Shown here piece after piece: positions 40,401-50,400 of a DNA stretch of 64,000 nt. Below the pieces are notes generated by a model, which saw only the letters and a program-made list of their open reading frames with translations, did not search any database and had not been told where the DNA came from. The stretch lies in contig NMRA01000015.1 in the NCBI GenBank assembly GCA_002633005.1, positions 1,477,671-1,541,670 on the forward strand, given 5' to 3'. This DNA comes from Phoronis australis (taxonomy: Eukaryota > Phoronida > Phoronidae). A program made the translations under genes and the position numbers. How positions within the stretch are numbered: position 1 is the first letter of the stretch; each line of letters starts with the position of its first letter.

Positions 40401-43400
40401 CATTGGATTGAGTTCTAAAATTCATTTTCATGTTGCTGATTTTATAATTCTGCCTACAAAGTGACAAGAGCCTTGTGAAACTGGACAATATACTGTGCTG
40501 TGTAGCAGATTAATGAATTATTTATTATGTAATTAATATCATACTCATCTGGGCTCACATTCAATTCAATGCCCACTCTTGGTTTTTCAAATACCACTTT
40601 CATTGCATTTTTTACATAATCATCTTAATGCTCCCTGTCGATTTTTTAGTTTAATTTAAAGGCGCTGGGATTTAACCCCGTACAAATGCAGTTAAAAATA
40701 CAAGTTTAATTAACATATCCGAGTAATGTAATGCTATGGATAATTTGACCATCTTCATTGACTCATGTAAGTTATGTTTGTGTTCATTGTTAGCAGGCTG
40801 GTCTGCTTTCTCTGGCAATTACATCAAAGAAGAAACAGTTCAAGAATGAACACACATTCTTGTCATACGTTCACTGGTAAGTAACTGGTATTTTCTCTAT
40901 CTCTGCTGATTGCAAACTCTGTGAAATAACTTGGTCTTGATGAACTACATATAGTGAATGTATGCAAGGGAATGAATGAGAGCCTGTAAACAATGCGAAA
41001 GTGATTTCTGGGGCTGTGCGTATATTTATTTGAAAAAAAATATATGTAAGGTAGTTGGATATAATTAGCATCATTAGATAGCATTAATGTTAAGGATAAT
41101 ATATTCTTAGTAAGAATAATGTTACTGGGAATTTTGGTTACTACGCCCCCTGGTGTGTATTTGGAAAATGGTACAATGTGATCATTCTGGTGCCCATTTG
41201 TACTTTCAGAAGCAGCGAACATATGAATGGAAAATGCACCATAAAATAGGTCTTGAGTGTTTTTTCTAGCTGGAAGTGGCATAATGATTAAAACATGAAT
41301 TTTTAATTACATGTTCAAAAACAAACATCCAAATCAACTGACTGACCTGATGACTAAGCGTGAACCTTATGCAAATCCTTGTTGTTCATTGACAATCACT
41401 GACACCGTACATTTTGGGAAACCTTGCCAACCCTGAGAAATTTAACTTTGGCTCAAAAATAGGCCATGGACTATTTTCCAAATATATAGCCATGGGCGTA
41501 CATTTAGGAGCATGTTTACAGAAATTCCCTGCAGGTAAGAATAACATGGATCTTCACTTTTCTCTTGATTAAAAACATGAACATAGTCACGTTTTTAGGT
41601 TGAAAATTTACTATCGTAAATCAATTTATGGGCAGGGCTGCTGCTGCTTTGTTAGCAAAAAGAACAATTCAGTTTGTATTTTTCAAATCTTTTTAATAAC
41701 ATTTGTGTGTCATGTTTATTGCAGGTTCGTGTGGTTGCTTGATGTCAATTATTATTGTTGTTTTTTTTTATTAGTTTTGTTGTTGTTGTTGTTGTTGTTG
41801 TTGTTTTTATAATTGTTGTTAATATGTTGTTGCACATTGTTGTTACAGTATACTGCTGGAGTATGTAATGAAGGCCTTTTTGTTTGTCCATCGTCAAGTG
41901 GGTTCAAAGAACAGGTACGTGCTAAGTTGTGTTGTTACAGTGTGTCTGCAATTAAACACATTTTGATGGAAATTCATACTGCCACTTTCCAGAATACCAC
42001 AGCGCCCTCTCTTGTTCTGCAGTATTTACCCACAATGCTGTGCCTATAAGGGGCACTGGCCCCATAGTTTGTACACTGCTGTGCTAATCATTATTTTACA
42101 TTGATTATTGTTACTTTAACATTCGTCATTCTGTTGCCAGTAAAGATTAATTTTTGTATATTGAGTTGCAAGGTCAAGTGAGGCACAATAAATTCTAACT
42201 TGTTCATTTATCCAACTCAGTTGCATAGTGTAGCCCTTCTTTTCAAAAACTAGGTCAATCATGACAATCTGTTTTTCTCCTATCGCAGAACAGAAGAGTT
42301 GAATTTTAGATGTTGGAATTCATTATATCGGTGGAAAGTTAGACATAATCAAGGCACCCTATGACCACAAATTTCTCTTGGTTTCAACAGCATTTTTATA
42401 GCTGACTTTTTGTTAGTTTTGGAACTGAAATTAAATTCAGTAATGTTTCACTGGAAATGCTTGGTCATTTTCTTGCAAGTATTATTTTTCTGACTCCAAA
42501 TCTTGTCTAGCCGTGTTTCATAATTGAAGTCGACAAATATCTGGAGAATTAAATGTCAGGGGAATATGTATAAAATTGGCAAATATGATGGTAAATCGAT
42601 TAGCAAATCACCGTGCAAAATCACAGATACCAATAAAAAATACAAAAAAAATCAAAAAAGACCACTAGTCCAGTAATGATGACATGTTCCATCAATGAAA
42701 GTGTTCTGTTGTGGTGTAGTGGCATTAGAGGGGCATGAAATGGCCATGAGATGGAACCAAAACAGATTCGATGCTCTGCGCAAAGCTGTGACATTCATTT
42801 GGATTGGCACAGAAACCTGTTTGTAGATTCTGAATTATTATGTAATTTTGTGAACCGGTATTCCTGTTGTCTATTTCAGTAAAAAGGACCCATTGCTGGA
42901 ACTCACTCCATCAGATTCGCTCATTGTTCAGGTCAGTGATACTTGCTGTCTCAATAAAGCGCTGATGACACTATCTTAGGACTACATTAAAATTTTTCAA
43001 GTTTGGATAAAATTAATTTACAAAAAAAATACAATTTTCAAAGAGTTATTACACTGCTGATAATGCTCAAAATTGATCAAATATTGTTTTGTGAAACCTG
43101 TATTGTGCAAAGTGAAAACCATGACAAAAAAGAAGTAATTTTTTAATAGCTATTTTACATGGTGAAATTGGCCAACGTGAAATTTCGCTTGTCCGCCATG
43201 TTTATCCTAAACTGCCAGTTTTTGCTTTATGTCCTTCAGAGCCTCGTGTACCAGTAAAACTTTCTGTTTGTGTCTGGAGTATATTTTAAAGGTTTTTAAA
43301 ATGAAGAGTTCTTGTTCGTAATTTTATGCGATTACATGTAGACAGACTGAGGTATGACTGTTGCACTTATGGCTATATTATCTCAACAGGTTTGATGTAT

Positions 43401-43764
43401 AGGTTGAAGTTGACAGTTTTGACCTGACCTTATTGTTGCTGTTGGTATGCAACTTTAATTCCATGACAAATTCTAGGTGTACTGTATATGCTTCACTGAG
43501 ATTTTAGCCAGTGCTGTTCATCATCTGCAATAAGGACAAATGTGATCATCGTCACTTTATTCCACTTCGGTGAATCTGTGGTGGAAATCATTCCATGGTG
43601 GTCTTCTGGAATGGCTCCACTTGGACAACCAGTCATAAATTTTTTGTCTAAAATTACTTTCTGTCAGTGTCTTGTTGGGCTTTTCATCTACCCAGTTTGT
43701 CTTAATATTCAATCATTGTGTTTACCAGGGTTTAGTAAAAGCTGTGAGACCTCCCAAGTCCTAG
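25188..43764 (+). CDS. SMCR8: SMCR8 orthologue, DENN-family partner of C9orf72, 24 exons
   Basis: The product matches SMCR8, which with C9orf72 and WDR41 forms a GTPase-activating complex in autophagy and lysosome signalling. Exons: 25188-25412, 26349-26440, 26872-26941, 28530-28612, 29111-29156, 29749-29833, 30617-30744, 31244-31301, 32114-32151, 32422-32538, 34734-34791, 34983-35049, 35751-35805, 36304-36383, 37111-37163, 37283-37379, 38205-38320, 38951-39113, 39459-39579, 40194-40250, 40797-40876, 41849-41914, 42880-42931, 43729-43764. All phases agree, giving 680 codons plus stop; human SMCR8 is 937 residues, so the central linker is shorter. Exon 4 encodes VHHFTLYDTEARGFVRPFCM; the Arg codon at 28563-28565 aligns with the catalytic Arg147 of human SMCR8. 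Exon 18 carries the DENN segment ending LKALSIFVPTNK. A second in-frame ATG is at 25209. The final 11-residue exon is least certain. Confidence 0.9.
27600..28215 (+). repeat. Intronic dispersed repeat, copy 1
   Basis: Blocks GTGCCCTCTCTTGTTC, TATTTACCCACAATGCTGTG, a GGGGCACT box and the end AAGTGAGGYRCAAYARATT are shared in the same order with 41980-42265, also in a SMCR8 intron and in the same orientation. This copy is longer and includes GGCCATATTG-family-like sequence in its middle (about 27730-28060), suggesting nested insertion. Confidence 0.6.
29165..29222. repeat. TTGTTC-type simple repeat
   Basis: A degenerate TTGTATTTGTTCTTGTTG run inside SMCR8 intron 5. It is low-complexity sequence with no coding meaning. 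Confidence 0.7.
30000..30300 (+). repeat. GGCCATATTG-type repeat in SMCR8 intron
   Basis: It contains a TATGTCTGAAATGGTAAAATTT box, a GGTAACTATGTTGTGGAA box and the ending CCCTTGTCGGCCAAATTG near 30253-30270. The order is the same as in the other plus-strand copies. Confidence 0.5.
32588..33195. repeat. Segment flanked by 43-bp direct repeats, with heat-shock elements
   Basis: The 43-bp sequences at 32588-32630 and 33153-33195 differ at one base; they begin TAATGTCTGTTCTATGCTCC. The 522 bp between them contain four heat-shock-factor-type motifs: TTCTAGAACTTTTC twice (32846-32859 and 32875-32888), CTCTAGAATATTCCAGA (32926-32942) and TTCTAGAAAGTTC (32970-32982). The last fits TTCnnGAAnnTTC exactly. 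It lies in SMCR8 intron 10. It may be a mobile element or a duplication; no open frame is present. Confidence 0.55.
36430..36800. repeat. Degenerate minisatellite in SMCR8 intron 14
   Basis: The phrase AGAGACGCACC...TTTACAGGG...GAGTACATAGTC recurs about every 60 bp with substitutions, five to six times. It is non-coding and immediately follows the donor of exon 14. Confidence 0.6.
37420..37466. repeat. (TTG)n microsatellite
   Basis: An almost perfect TTG run in the SMCR8 intron downstream of exon 16. Open frames reading poly-Val or poly-Cys here are artefacts. Confidence 0.95.
37720..37858. repeat. Minisatellite, 28-bp unit, about 4.5 copies
   Basis: The unit GATCATGTATCACTGAACAA followed by TGATAAAT repeats with very few changes (one unit has GATCGTGT). 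High identity suggests recent expansion. It sits in SMCR8 intron 16. Confidence 0.85.
39973..40115. repeat. Tandem repeat, ~36-bp unit
   Basis: The unit TGTTTAATATGTAGTAAGCA followed by CTGATTCTA recurs four to five times with length variation, in the SMCR8 intron between exons 19 and 20. Confidence 0.75.
41778..41804. repeat. (TTG)n microsatellite before SMCR8 exon 22
   Basis: A TTG run ending about 45 bp upstream of the acceptor of exon 22 (41849). Its T-rich continuation serves as part of the polypyrimidine region. Confidence 0.9.
41980..42265 (+). repeat. Intronic dispersed repeat, copy 2
   Basis: A shorter colinear relative of 27600-28215, sharing GCGCCCTCTCTTGTTCTGCA, the TATTTACCCACAATGCTGTG block and the AAGTGAGGCACAATAAATTC region, then ACTAGGTCAAT. 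Confidence 0.6.
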
Positions 43765-44389
43765 TACATGTTGCTAAGCAATGATGATTATGTGAAGAGA
43801 GAAGACACCCCTGGGACTGCTATATGACAAGATCAGGAAGCTCTGCTTCAACGGTGCTATGTTTCTGTTGGGTTCATTTGTTGGCCTATGACTGCTGTTT
43901 GAGTACAAAACATTTGCCATATCCATTTGGCGTGACGTCATTAAACCTGTGCCCATCTGTCAAAAAACAAGTTTTGTCTTAGGTCACTTACCGTTATGAA
44001 ATTGGAAGAAGTGAGACTTTGTTTGTTTTATCAGATAAAGCTCTTAGAATTTCATGGTCTTGGTCTGAAGAAATAATGAACTGTCTGACCTTTCTGAGCC
44101 CAGAAATAAATTTGACTAAGGAACAGTTTGCGGGAGATCAAATTCATAATCCTAAGTGACCTAAATCAAAACTTTTTTGACAGAAAACTCAGATTTAATG
44201 CTGCCTTAACATCCATTGTGTTTAAATTACAAAAAAGTCAGTGAACCAAGCGCTGATTCAACCTTGATTTTGTACAGTGTTTTCATTATCACAGAATATG
44301 GGGTAGTAAGGTCATACTGCAGTGTAACTGCTAACTTACATTTTCTTAGAAATTAAACCTCACATTCTATGTCTTTGGTATTATGATAC

Positions 44390-44640
44390 AGTCATGCCAA
44401 TTTCAAACAGCAATAATTGCCTAAATTGATATTTTTCATTTTTCAAATGCTTTTAACATAGTTGTGAATGTCCACAAATTCTGAAACCATTATCTCATGG
44501 TAGCTATGTTATAGATGTCAGAAATGATAAATCAGTTAGTGATATTACTAATTAAGGAAAAATGAAAAAACAAAATTCCACTAGTCTGCCATGTGTCCTA
44601 ATATTGGTGAGAAGTTACCATAACAGACATTAGTCTAATT
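44390..44640 (+). repeat. GGCCATATTG-type repeat downstream of SMCR8 CDS
   Basis: It contains TGATATTTTTCATTTTTCAA, a CATGGTAGCTATGTTATAG box and a CCACTAGTCTGCCATGTGTC ending, colinear with the copies at 30000-30300 and 490-720. Confidence 0.5.
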
Positions 44641-45890
44641 GCTCATTGCTCATTAGTATCTCATTGTTGACCCAATGAAATGTCCACAACTTAGCAGGTG
44701 AGACATTTGTGTTGCTGGTGCTTTTTATGTCATGTTAGAAATGGAAGTCTTTCTAAGGTAACAGATGACCAGATTGTAAGAATAACAATAATATTGGGGT
44801 TTACATAGTTTGTTCAGATTATACTCTAGTGCCACCGTGTTGGACATGTGAGTGAGCGATGTTCCACTTTTTCAACATGTGATGGAATATCTTGCCAAAT
44901 TGCGCATGAGGAATTGCTGCCGACAGACGTGGCTACATCAGTACTGGAACATCTTCTGTGTATAAGTGCACATTCATTGTCTTTTACACAAAATGTGGAA
45001 TTTTACTTCATTAAGTTTTATGAATATTGTAAATGTTTGAGTTTATTTGTAGCTATATACACTTGTTTCTACTTTCAACATGTTACCTTGCATGTGTCTG
45101 CTTGATATGTTTTAAAATTGTGCGTGTAGGTCTTAGCGTGACACGTGACTGAAAGTTAGAGTACCACGTAGTGAGTCAAGCAGTGGTGCATAAACCCGCA
45201 TTCTGTTAACAAAATTCCTTTTTAATTTGCACCTCTAGCTTCTGTCATGAAAGAGGCCCTGGTTCCTTTCTCAGATGGAAACTAGTTTCTGCGTTCACAA
45301 AGTATCTTTAAGTGTAGGTTAATATTAGAGAGTTTGCTTGGCATTTCAAATGACCCACGACGAGACTACTTGTAGAGCCTGGTTACGAGCAATAACAAAT
45401 TGTCAGTTTCTACCAACCTCAAACTTCAGAGATCAATTTCGTAATGGCAAGTGGTCAAAATTGAAATGAAAATTATATTTTTAGAGGTTGGCAGGTTTTA
45501 AGCAGCTACAATCAAATTTGTGCAGCAGACGTTCAGCACATTCCATAATCATAGTTTTGTAACCGACACAACTAGCTGTATCTGGTTACCTGCACTATTT
45601 AACTTCTTTTTTTAACACGAATGACTTTGACATGTTTAATTCTTCTGTTTGTTATACATTGTTATAATTATACTCCAGGTATGTGTCCATACTGCGTTTA
45701 CCTGTTTTAACCACTCAGTGGATTTTTTTGAAATTTGCTAGGATAGAGCAGCTGGTGTCAATGTTCAAGTAGGTATGGATCATAGTGATGTATCCTTTGT
45801 GAAAGAACTTTAAATATCAATAATTGATGGTTTGAAATTGTTTGATAAAGTGAAGTAGCAATGTCGTTTTTACTCATTCTTACTACTGTA

Positions 45891-45907
45891 GCACCCCCTG
45901 GTGGCCA
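45891..45907 (-). promoter_or_regulatory. CTCF-like motif
   Basis: The reverse complement reads TGGCCACCAGGGGGTGC, which matches the bilaterian CTCF core (CCASYAGRKGGC) well. It lies between the 3' ends of two convergent genes. Binding is inferred from the motif only; similar words also occur inside dispersed repeats in this genome. Confidence 0.35.
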
Positions 45908-46279
45908 TAGCTCTTACATTTTGACATCTGTACTGGGTTGCTGAAATCTTCAAAATTATCCGCTAGATAAGTTTCATTGTTGCATGACTGGTGCATTGTT
46001 CAACAATAAGAACTTGATGCGTGATAATGCGTCGCCATTATTACTATACGGCGTTTAACTTTTATGCAACTGGGCCCAGCTCTACACTTGTCACTGAATT
46101 GAATTTGGTAGATAGGTCATTGGCCTTTTAAGTTAATTACTACATTCATTTAATATTGCGATGCACCAATGTGTGCGTACCTCAGTATATTGCTTTGCTT
46201 TTCACACCATTCATTTATGCTTCGATGCAATATGGGATTATCAATGCACTGTAAATATTGTCAAAATACCGTTTTTTAT

Positions 46280-46313
46280 AATAAAGTCAATAAAATAGAC
46301 GCATTCGTTTATT
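46280..46313. terminator. Opposed poly(A) signals of two convergent genes
   Basis: Plus-strand AATAAA at 46280-46285 and 46289-46294 would end SMCR8. A minus-strand AATAAA at 46313-46308 would end the C2H2/AT-hook gene. The signals lie within 35 bp, so the two transcripts are expected to meet or overlap tail to tail. Confidence 0.45.
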
Positions 46314-46634
46314 TTAAAATTTTCACATTGCTTACATTATATTAGTCTCCATATCTCACACAAAATGGGTTTTTATTACATGAATACAATAACTACAATA
46401 CAATTTTCTCTATCCAATGAATGTGCATATATACAACTTGATGTCGAATGCCCATAAATAAATTAAAGCAAAAATGTTCAGCAAGTGGTATATAAATAAA
46501 GAAATAGTGTGAGGCTCATCTTGTGAAATGCAGTATGCTATTTACAACATGTACCACCAAAGTGGTGCACTTATTTGAATATGAGAGCAAGATGTACCTT
46601 GAGAGCACAAAAACTATAGTTAAACTACATTAAA

Positions 46635-46866
46635 CGGAGCTTGGAATTTTCCTCTTTTAAGAGGATTTCCTCTCTTGGTTCAGTTTCCCCTTATGTGATT
46701 TTCAGTTTCCTTTTTTCGTCTCTTTATCATCATTATGAATTTATTCATAAAAACTTGTTTTACAACAAACAATATTTCTATCACAAAAACGAGCCTACTT
46801 ATTTGTAGTACCATACATCACCTGAAAAATTTTCCTCTTTTTTGACATTGGTCATTCCAAGTTCTG
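46635..46866. mobile_element. Short diverged relative of the 23066 transposon, 6-bp TSD ATTAAA
   Basis: The ends CGGAGCTTGGAAT and (reverse complement of the right end) CAGAACTTGGAAT are imperfect versions of the CAGGGCTTGGAAT ends at 23066-23567. ATTAAA flanks both sides (46629-46634 and 46867-46872). The subterminal block CTTGGAATGACCAATG is also shared with the larger element. It lies in the probable 3' UTR of the minus-strand zinc-finger gene. Confidence 0.75.
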
Positions 46867-47499
46867 ATTAAAACATATCCTCCAGGGATCTTCCTGAAAA
46901 GTATGTTGTCACACAAGTTGGATACTATAGCAACTTGAATATACTATAGTTGTTGGCTGTCACGTGATTGGCTAACAAATGTTATTAACCAGGGTTACAT
47001 TTTATCAAAGGTCGAAAATTCAAACTTCTGATTTTAATTTTCACATAGTTCGTTAATGTGAGTTGTGAAGGGAATCATTAAGTCGGAATTAAAAAATTAT
47101 CAATTTGTTGCTAGTTCCAACTTTTTTATTTGCACTGTGCTCAGTAGCGTGCAGAAGGGGGGGGGGTGTAGGGGTGACAACCACCAGCACCTACATTGGG
47201 GAGTATCCAATCACTATGAATAAACTTTTTTGAAATTACGACTGATTTGCAGTGGAAATTAGTTCCTATTTTACGTTTCATCATTTCTTTACTTTTCCTA
47301 GTACTAGGGTTCGTGCATTTGAGTAGAGACATCCAATGATGAAATCGCCCTGGGCATCACCAAACCTCTGCATGCTACTGATCGTGTTTCCGACCATCTT
47401 AGCAACGACCTCTGGTAAAATGGCCCCACACGGTTTGACCAGTGCTTTATTTAACAGTGCAAACTGGGCATTAATTACAATTTTTGTCACAAAATTGGC

Positions 47500-50400
47500 T
47501 CAACCATCCTCAGAGACGACCACTTCAGTGGGCTGCTCCAGTGGGACTCCAGTGATGACCGAAGACTCCGCCTCCTGTGTCACATCCCTCGCTATGACAG
47601 CTGACTCCACCTCCTCTGTCGTATCCATGGTGATGACTGCTTGTTCCACCTCCTCTGTGGCATCCCCAGTCATGACTGCAGACTCCACCTCTTGTGTGGT
47701 CAACCCCTGGTCAATCTCAGCAGCGACCACCATCTCTGTGGTCATCTCCACATCAGCTGGATGAACCCCTTCACTGCCGGTGACCATGCCGGTCTCCTCA
47801 CCTTCGAACACCAAAGCTCCTTCTCCCTGCCCTACATCCCCGGCACGTTCCTGCACCACCTTAACTTGAATCTCCTCACCCCCCTGACCAATCACACTGA
47901 TGTACGACTGCTCCCCAGTCCCACCCGCTGCTTCTAGTGCAGCTAATACCTGCTGAGCTGTTGCCACGGAGATCTCGGCACCCCCTGAGCCGACCACTTG
48001 TGCCAGGCTAGCCAGCGTATCACCCTGGTCTAGAGTCTGGTCAGGCATGGTCATGATAGTGTACGTCTGTCCCTCCTCCGTTTCTATCTCTCCCTCGTTG
48101 CCTTCACTGATCAGCACCATAGTGGACTCCTCACCTAGGGTACCTTCCTCGTCTCCTGCCTCCAGCTCTGCTAGCTCACTGTCTTGTGTACTCAATATTG
48201 GCACTCCCGGATGATATGTCTGAGCGTGCTCTAACAGCTGTTTCTTACGATTGAAGTACTTTTTACAAATGTCACAGTAATAGGGACTCGTCTTCAGATG
48301 GACTCCGTTGATATGAGCCAGCAGGTTGTTACGGGTACTGAAGTCTCGCTCACAATGAGGGCACTTGACACGATCCACTGACGACGGGTTGTGAACGTAC
48401 AGCATGTGGCGGCGCATGTTGGCCAACTCGTGGAAACCACGTCCACATACATTACAAGAGTATATGGTTTCACCGTGCAGTCTTTGGTGACGACGCAGAT
48501 TTTTGGGCGAAGTGAGCGTCTTCTGACATATTTCACACTGCCACTTCTGCTGTTTATTGTGAGAATATTTGATATGTTCAGCCAGGTATTCCTTCAGCTT
48601 AAAGCTGGCCGGACACAGATGACACAGAATGCGGTCATGGGCGGGATGGGCTCGCCTCTTATGCTCCTTGACCAACAACTCCCTGCGGAACTGCTTCCCA
48701 CACTCATCACACTCATACGTCTTGCCATCCTCCTCCCCGTGAACCCTGCTCATGTGGCTCACCATCTCGTTGCGACGGTTACTCAATATCTTGCCGCAGA
48801 TTTTACATTTGACTTTCATCAGTTCCTTCAGCTCCATAGCATAGCTCGGTCCCTGTGTATGCTCCGCGTGAATATTACTGACGTGACCCCACAGGGTCAA
48901 GTAGTCCTTGTAATACTTTTTACACAGGCGGCACGGCAAGTTTTGCTCACGTTTATAATTGGGTCTTCTCTTCCTTGGTTTCGGTGGCCCATCTGGAATT
49001 GGGTGTTTCCTGGGTCTGCCAGGTCCTACAAAAATGAAAGATTAGGATAAACTTAAAATAAAGAACTTAATATCTACCAAGGGAGGCAAAGGGGAAAACA
49101 ACAATTTTAGGTAACCTTCCCTAAAATTACAGACCCCTGGTTACCCGTTAATTACCGTTTTTCTGCTGGTATGCATAAACCAGCCATAAACAATGGAAAG
49201 CGACATAAACAACCCAGAAAAAGCTTCGCATCTTGATCTGCATTCACGTCCATTTAGGAAACACGAATAACTGAGCAATGCTGCAAGATTCAACAGTAAA
49301 TCAGCCCTTTACTGGGCCATTCATGTCACTTTTTATTAGTGCTTAGACAGTATTGTAAATTCACATTGGGGAAACAGGTTCTAACACAGAAAATATCTTT
49401 CCAAAATAAACAAGAATCTGTATTTTTACTAACAGTAGTGGTAGTACAACATTAAAAACACAAGTGCTAACTCGGCTTCTTTCAGACTTTAAATTATTGC
49501 CACTGACAAATACAAAATCGAAACAAAATGAGATTGGTCATTGAAATAGTTTTCGAATTTGACACCAAAGCTGTTTTTAAACATTAATGACAATATTGTC
49601 GCTAGATAATTATTGCCTCATTATCAAATTGGCTATAGGGCCTAGTTCCATCCAGGAAGCGAACTTTTGATCCAGACCACTTATAAGTACCACTATAAAA
49701 TGTTGTGCTTTTGATTTCAAAGAACTGTCACTTCGTTATCCCTTGAGACCATGCTCGGGGCACAAAATGACACGACCTGTGACAAGTCAACTTGTAACGC
49801 CTGGTCTCAAGCAATTGACAAACCATCAGTTCTTTCGAAGCTCTGAAAACACTTCCAACTTGACTAAAGAATAATGTGATTTCAATTTCACAATGGTAAG
49901 TGATCTAAATCACAACAAATTGCCAGAAGTAGTTTCACTCCGATAATGGTTCGAGACAAGGAACTGGAATTCTGAGCAAATTCCTTAAATTGGTGTCTGA
50001 CTTTCCTTAGGCAATGACCATCGCCTCTGTTGGCCCGAACCAGAGGCGATGTAGAGGCTATAGGCGCTATGTACGCCGGAAGCTTTTCGGCGAATTATGC
50101 CTCGCACCGACTAAACTATCAAAGCCACGTTGTTATAACTACCTTTTGCGCATAGACGAACACCTTAGGAGGTTGTCGACGTGTTTAAGTTCTTCCAACT
50201 CGAACAAATACTCCCGTTATGAAACTTTTTCTTCGAGTAGTCCCTATTTCAGTTCCCAAAATCGTGAAATCAAAATTTTCATTTTTTTAACCAGGCCTCT
50301 GGTTCGGGCCAACAGAGGCGATGGTCATTGCCTAGACTTTCCTTTGTTACGAGAGCGATGTTCATCAGATTAGATTTCTTTTAAACGACCATAATGGACG

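Larger units (their letters stand above)
43765..46300 (+). other. SMCR8: SMCR8 3' UTR / downstream region with poly(A) signals
   Basis: No further coding exon is needed after the TAG at 43762-43764. The first clear plus-strand AATAAA cluster is at 46280-46285 and 46289-46294, about 2.5 kb downstream. The interval contains a GGCCATATTG-type repeat at 44390-44640 and a CTCF-like motif at 45891-45907. The length of the UTR is inferred from the poly(A) signals alone. Confidence 0.45.

Noticed and set aside
41820-42049. Poly-TTG-led plus-strand open frame
   Set aside because: The real SMCR8 exon here (41849-41914) is read in another frame, which gives LLEYVMKAFLFVHRQ.
44848-45105. Plus-strand 85-codon frame after SMCR8
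   Set aside because: Considered as an alternative SMCR8 last exon; there is no fitting acceptor and no similarity to the SMCR8 C-terminus.
47336-47764. Plus-strand 142-codon open frame
   Set aside because: It is the complement of the acidic repeat tail of the zinc-finger gene, so the repetitive coding strand produces the open shadow.
48391-49050. Plus-strand 219-codon open frame
   Set aside because: It is antisense to the zinc-finger exon; the cysteine and histidine spacing on the minus strand explains the open frame.
50014-50373. Plus-strand 119-codon open frame
   Set aside because: It covers the MULE-like element including both inverted ends and its flank; no transposase features.
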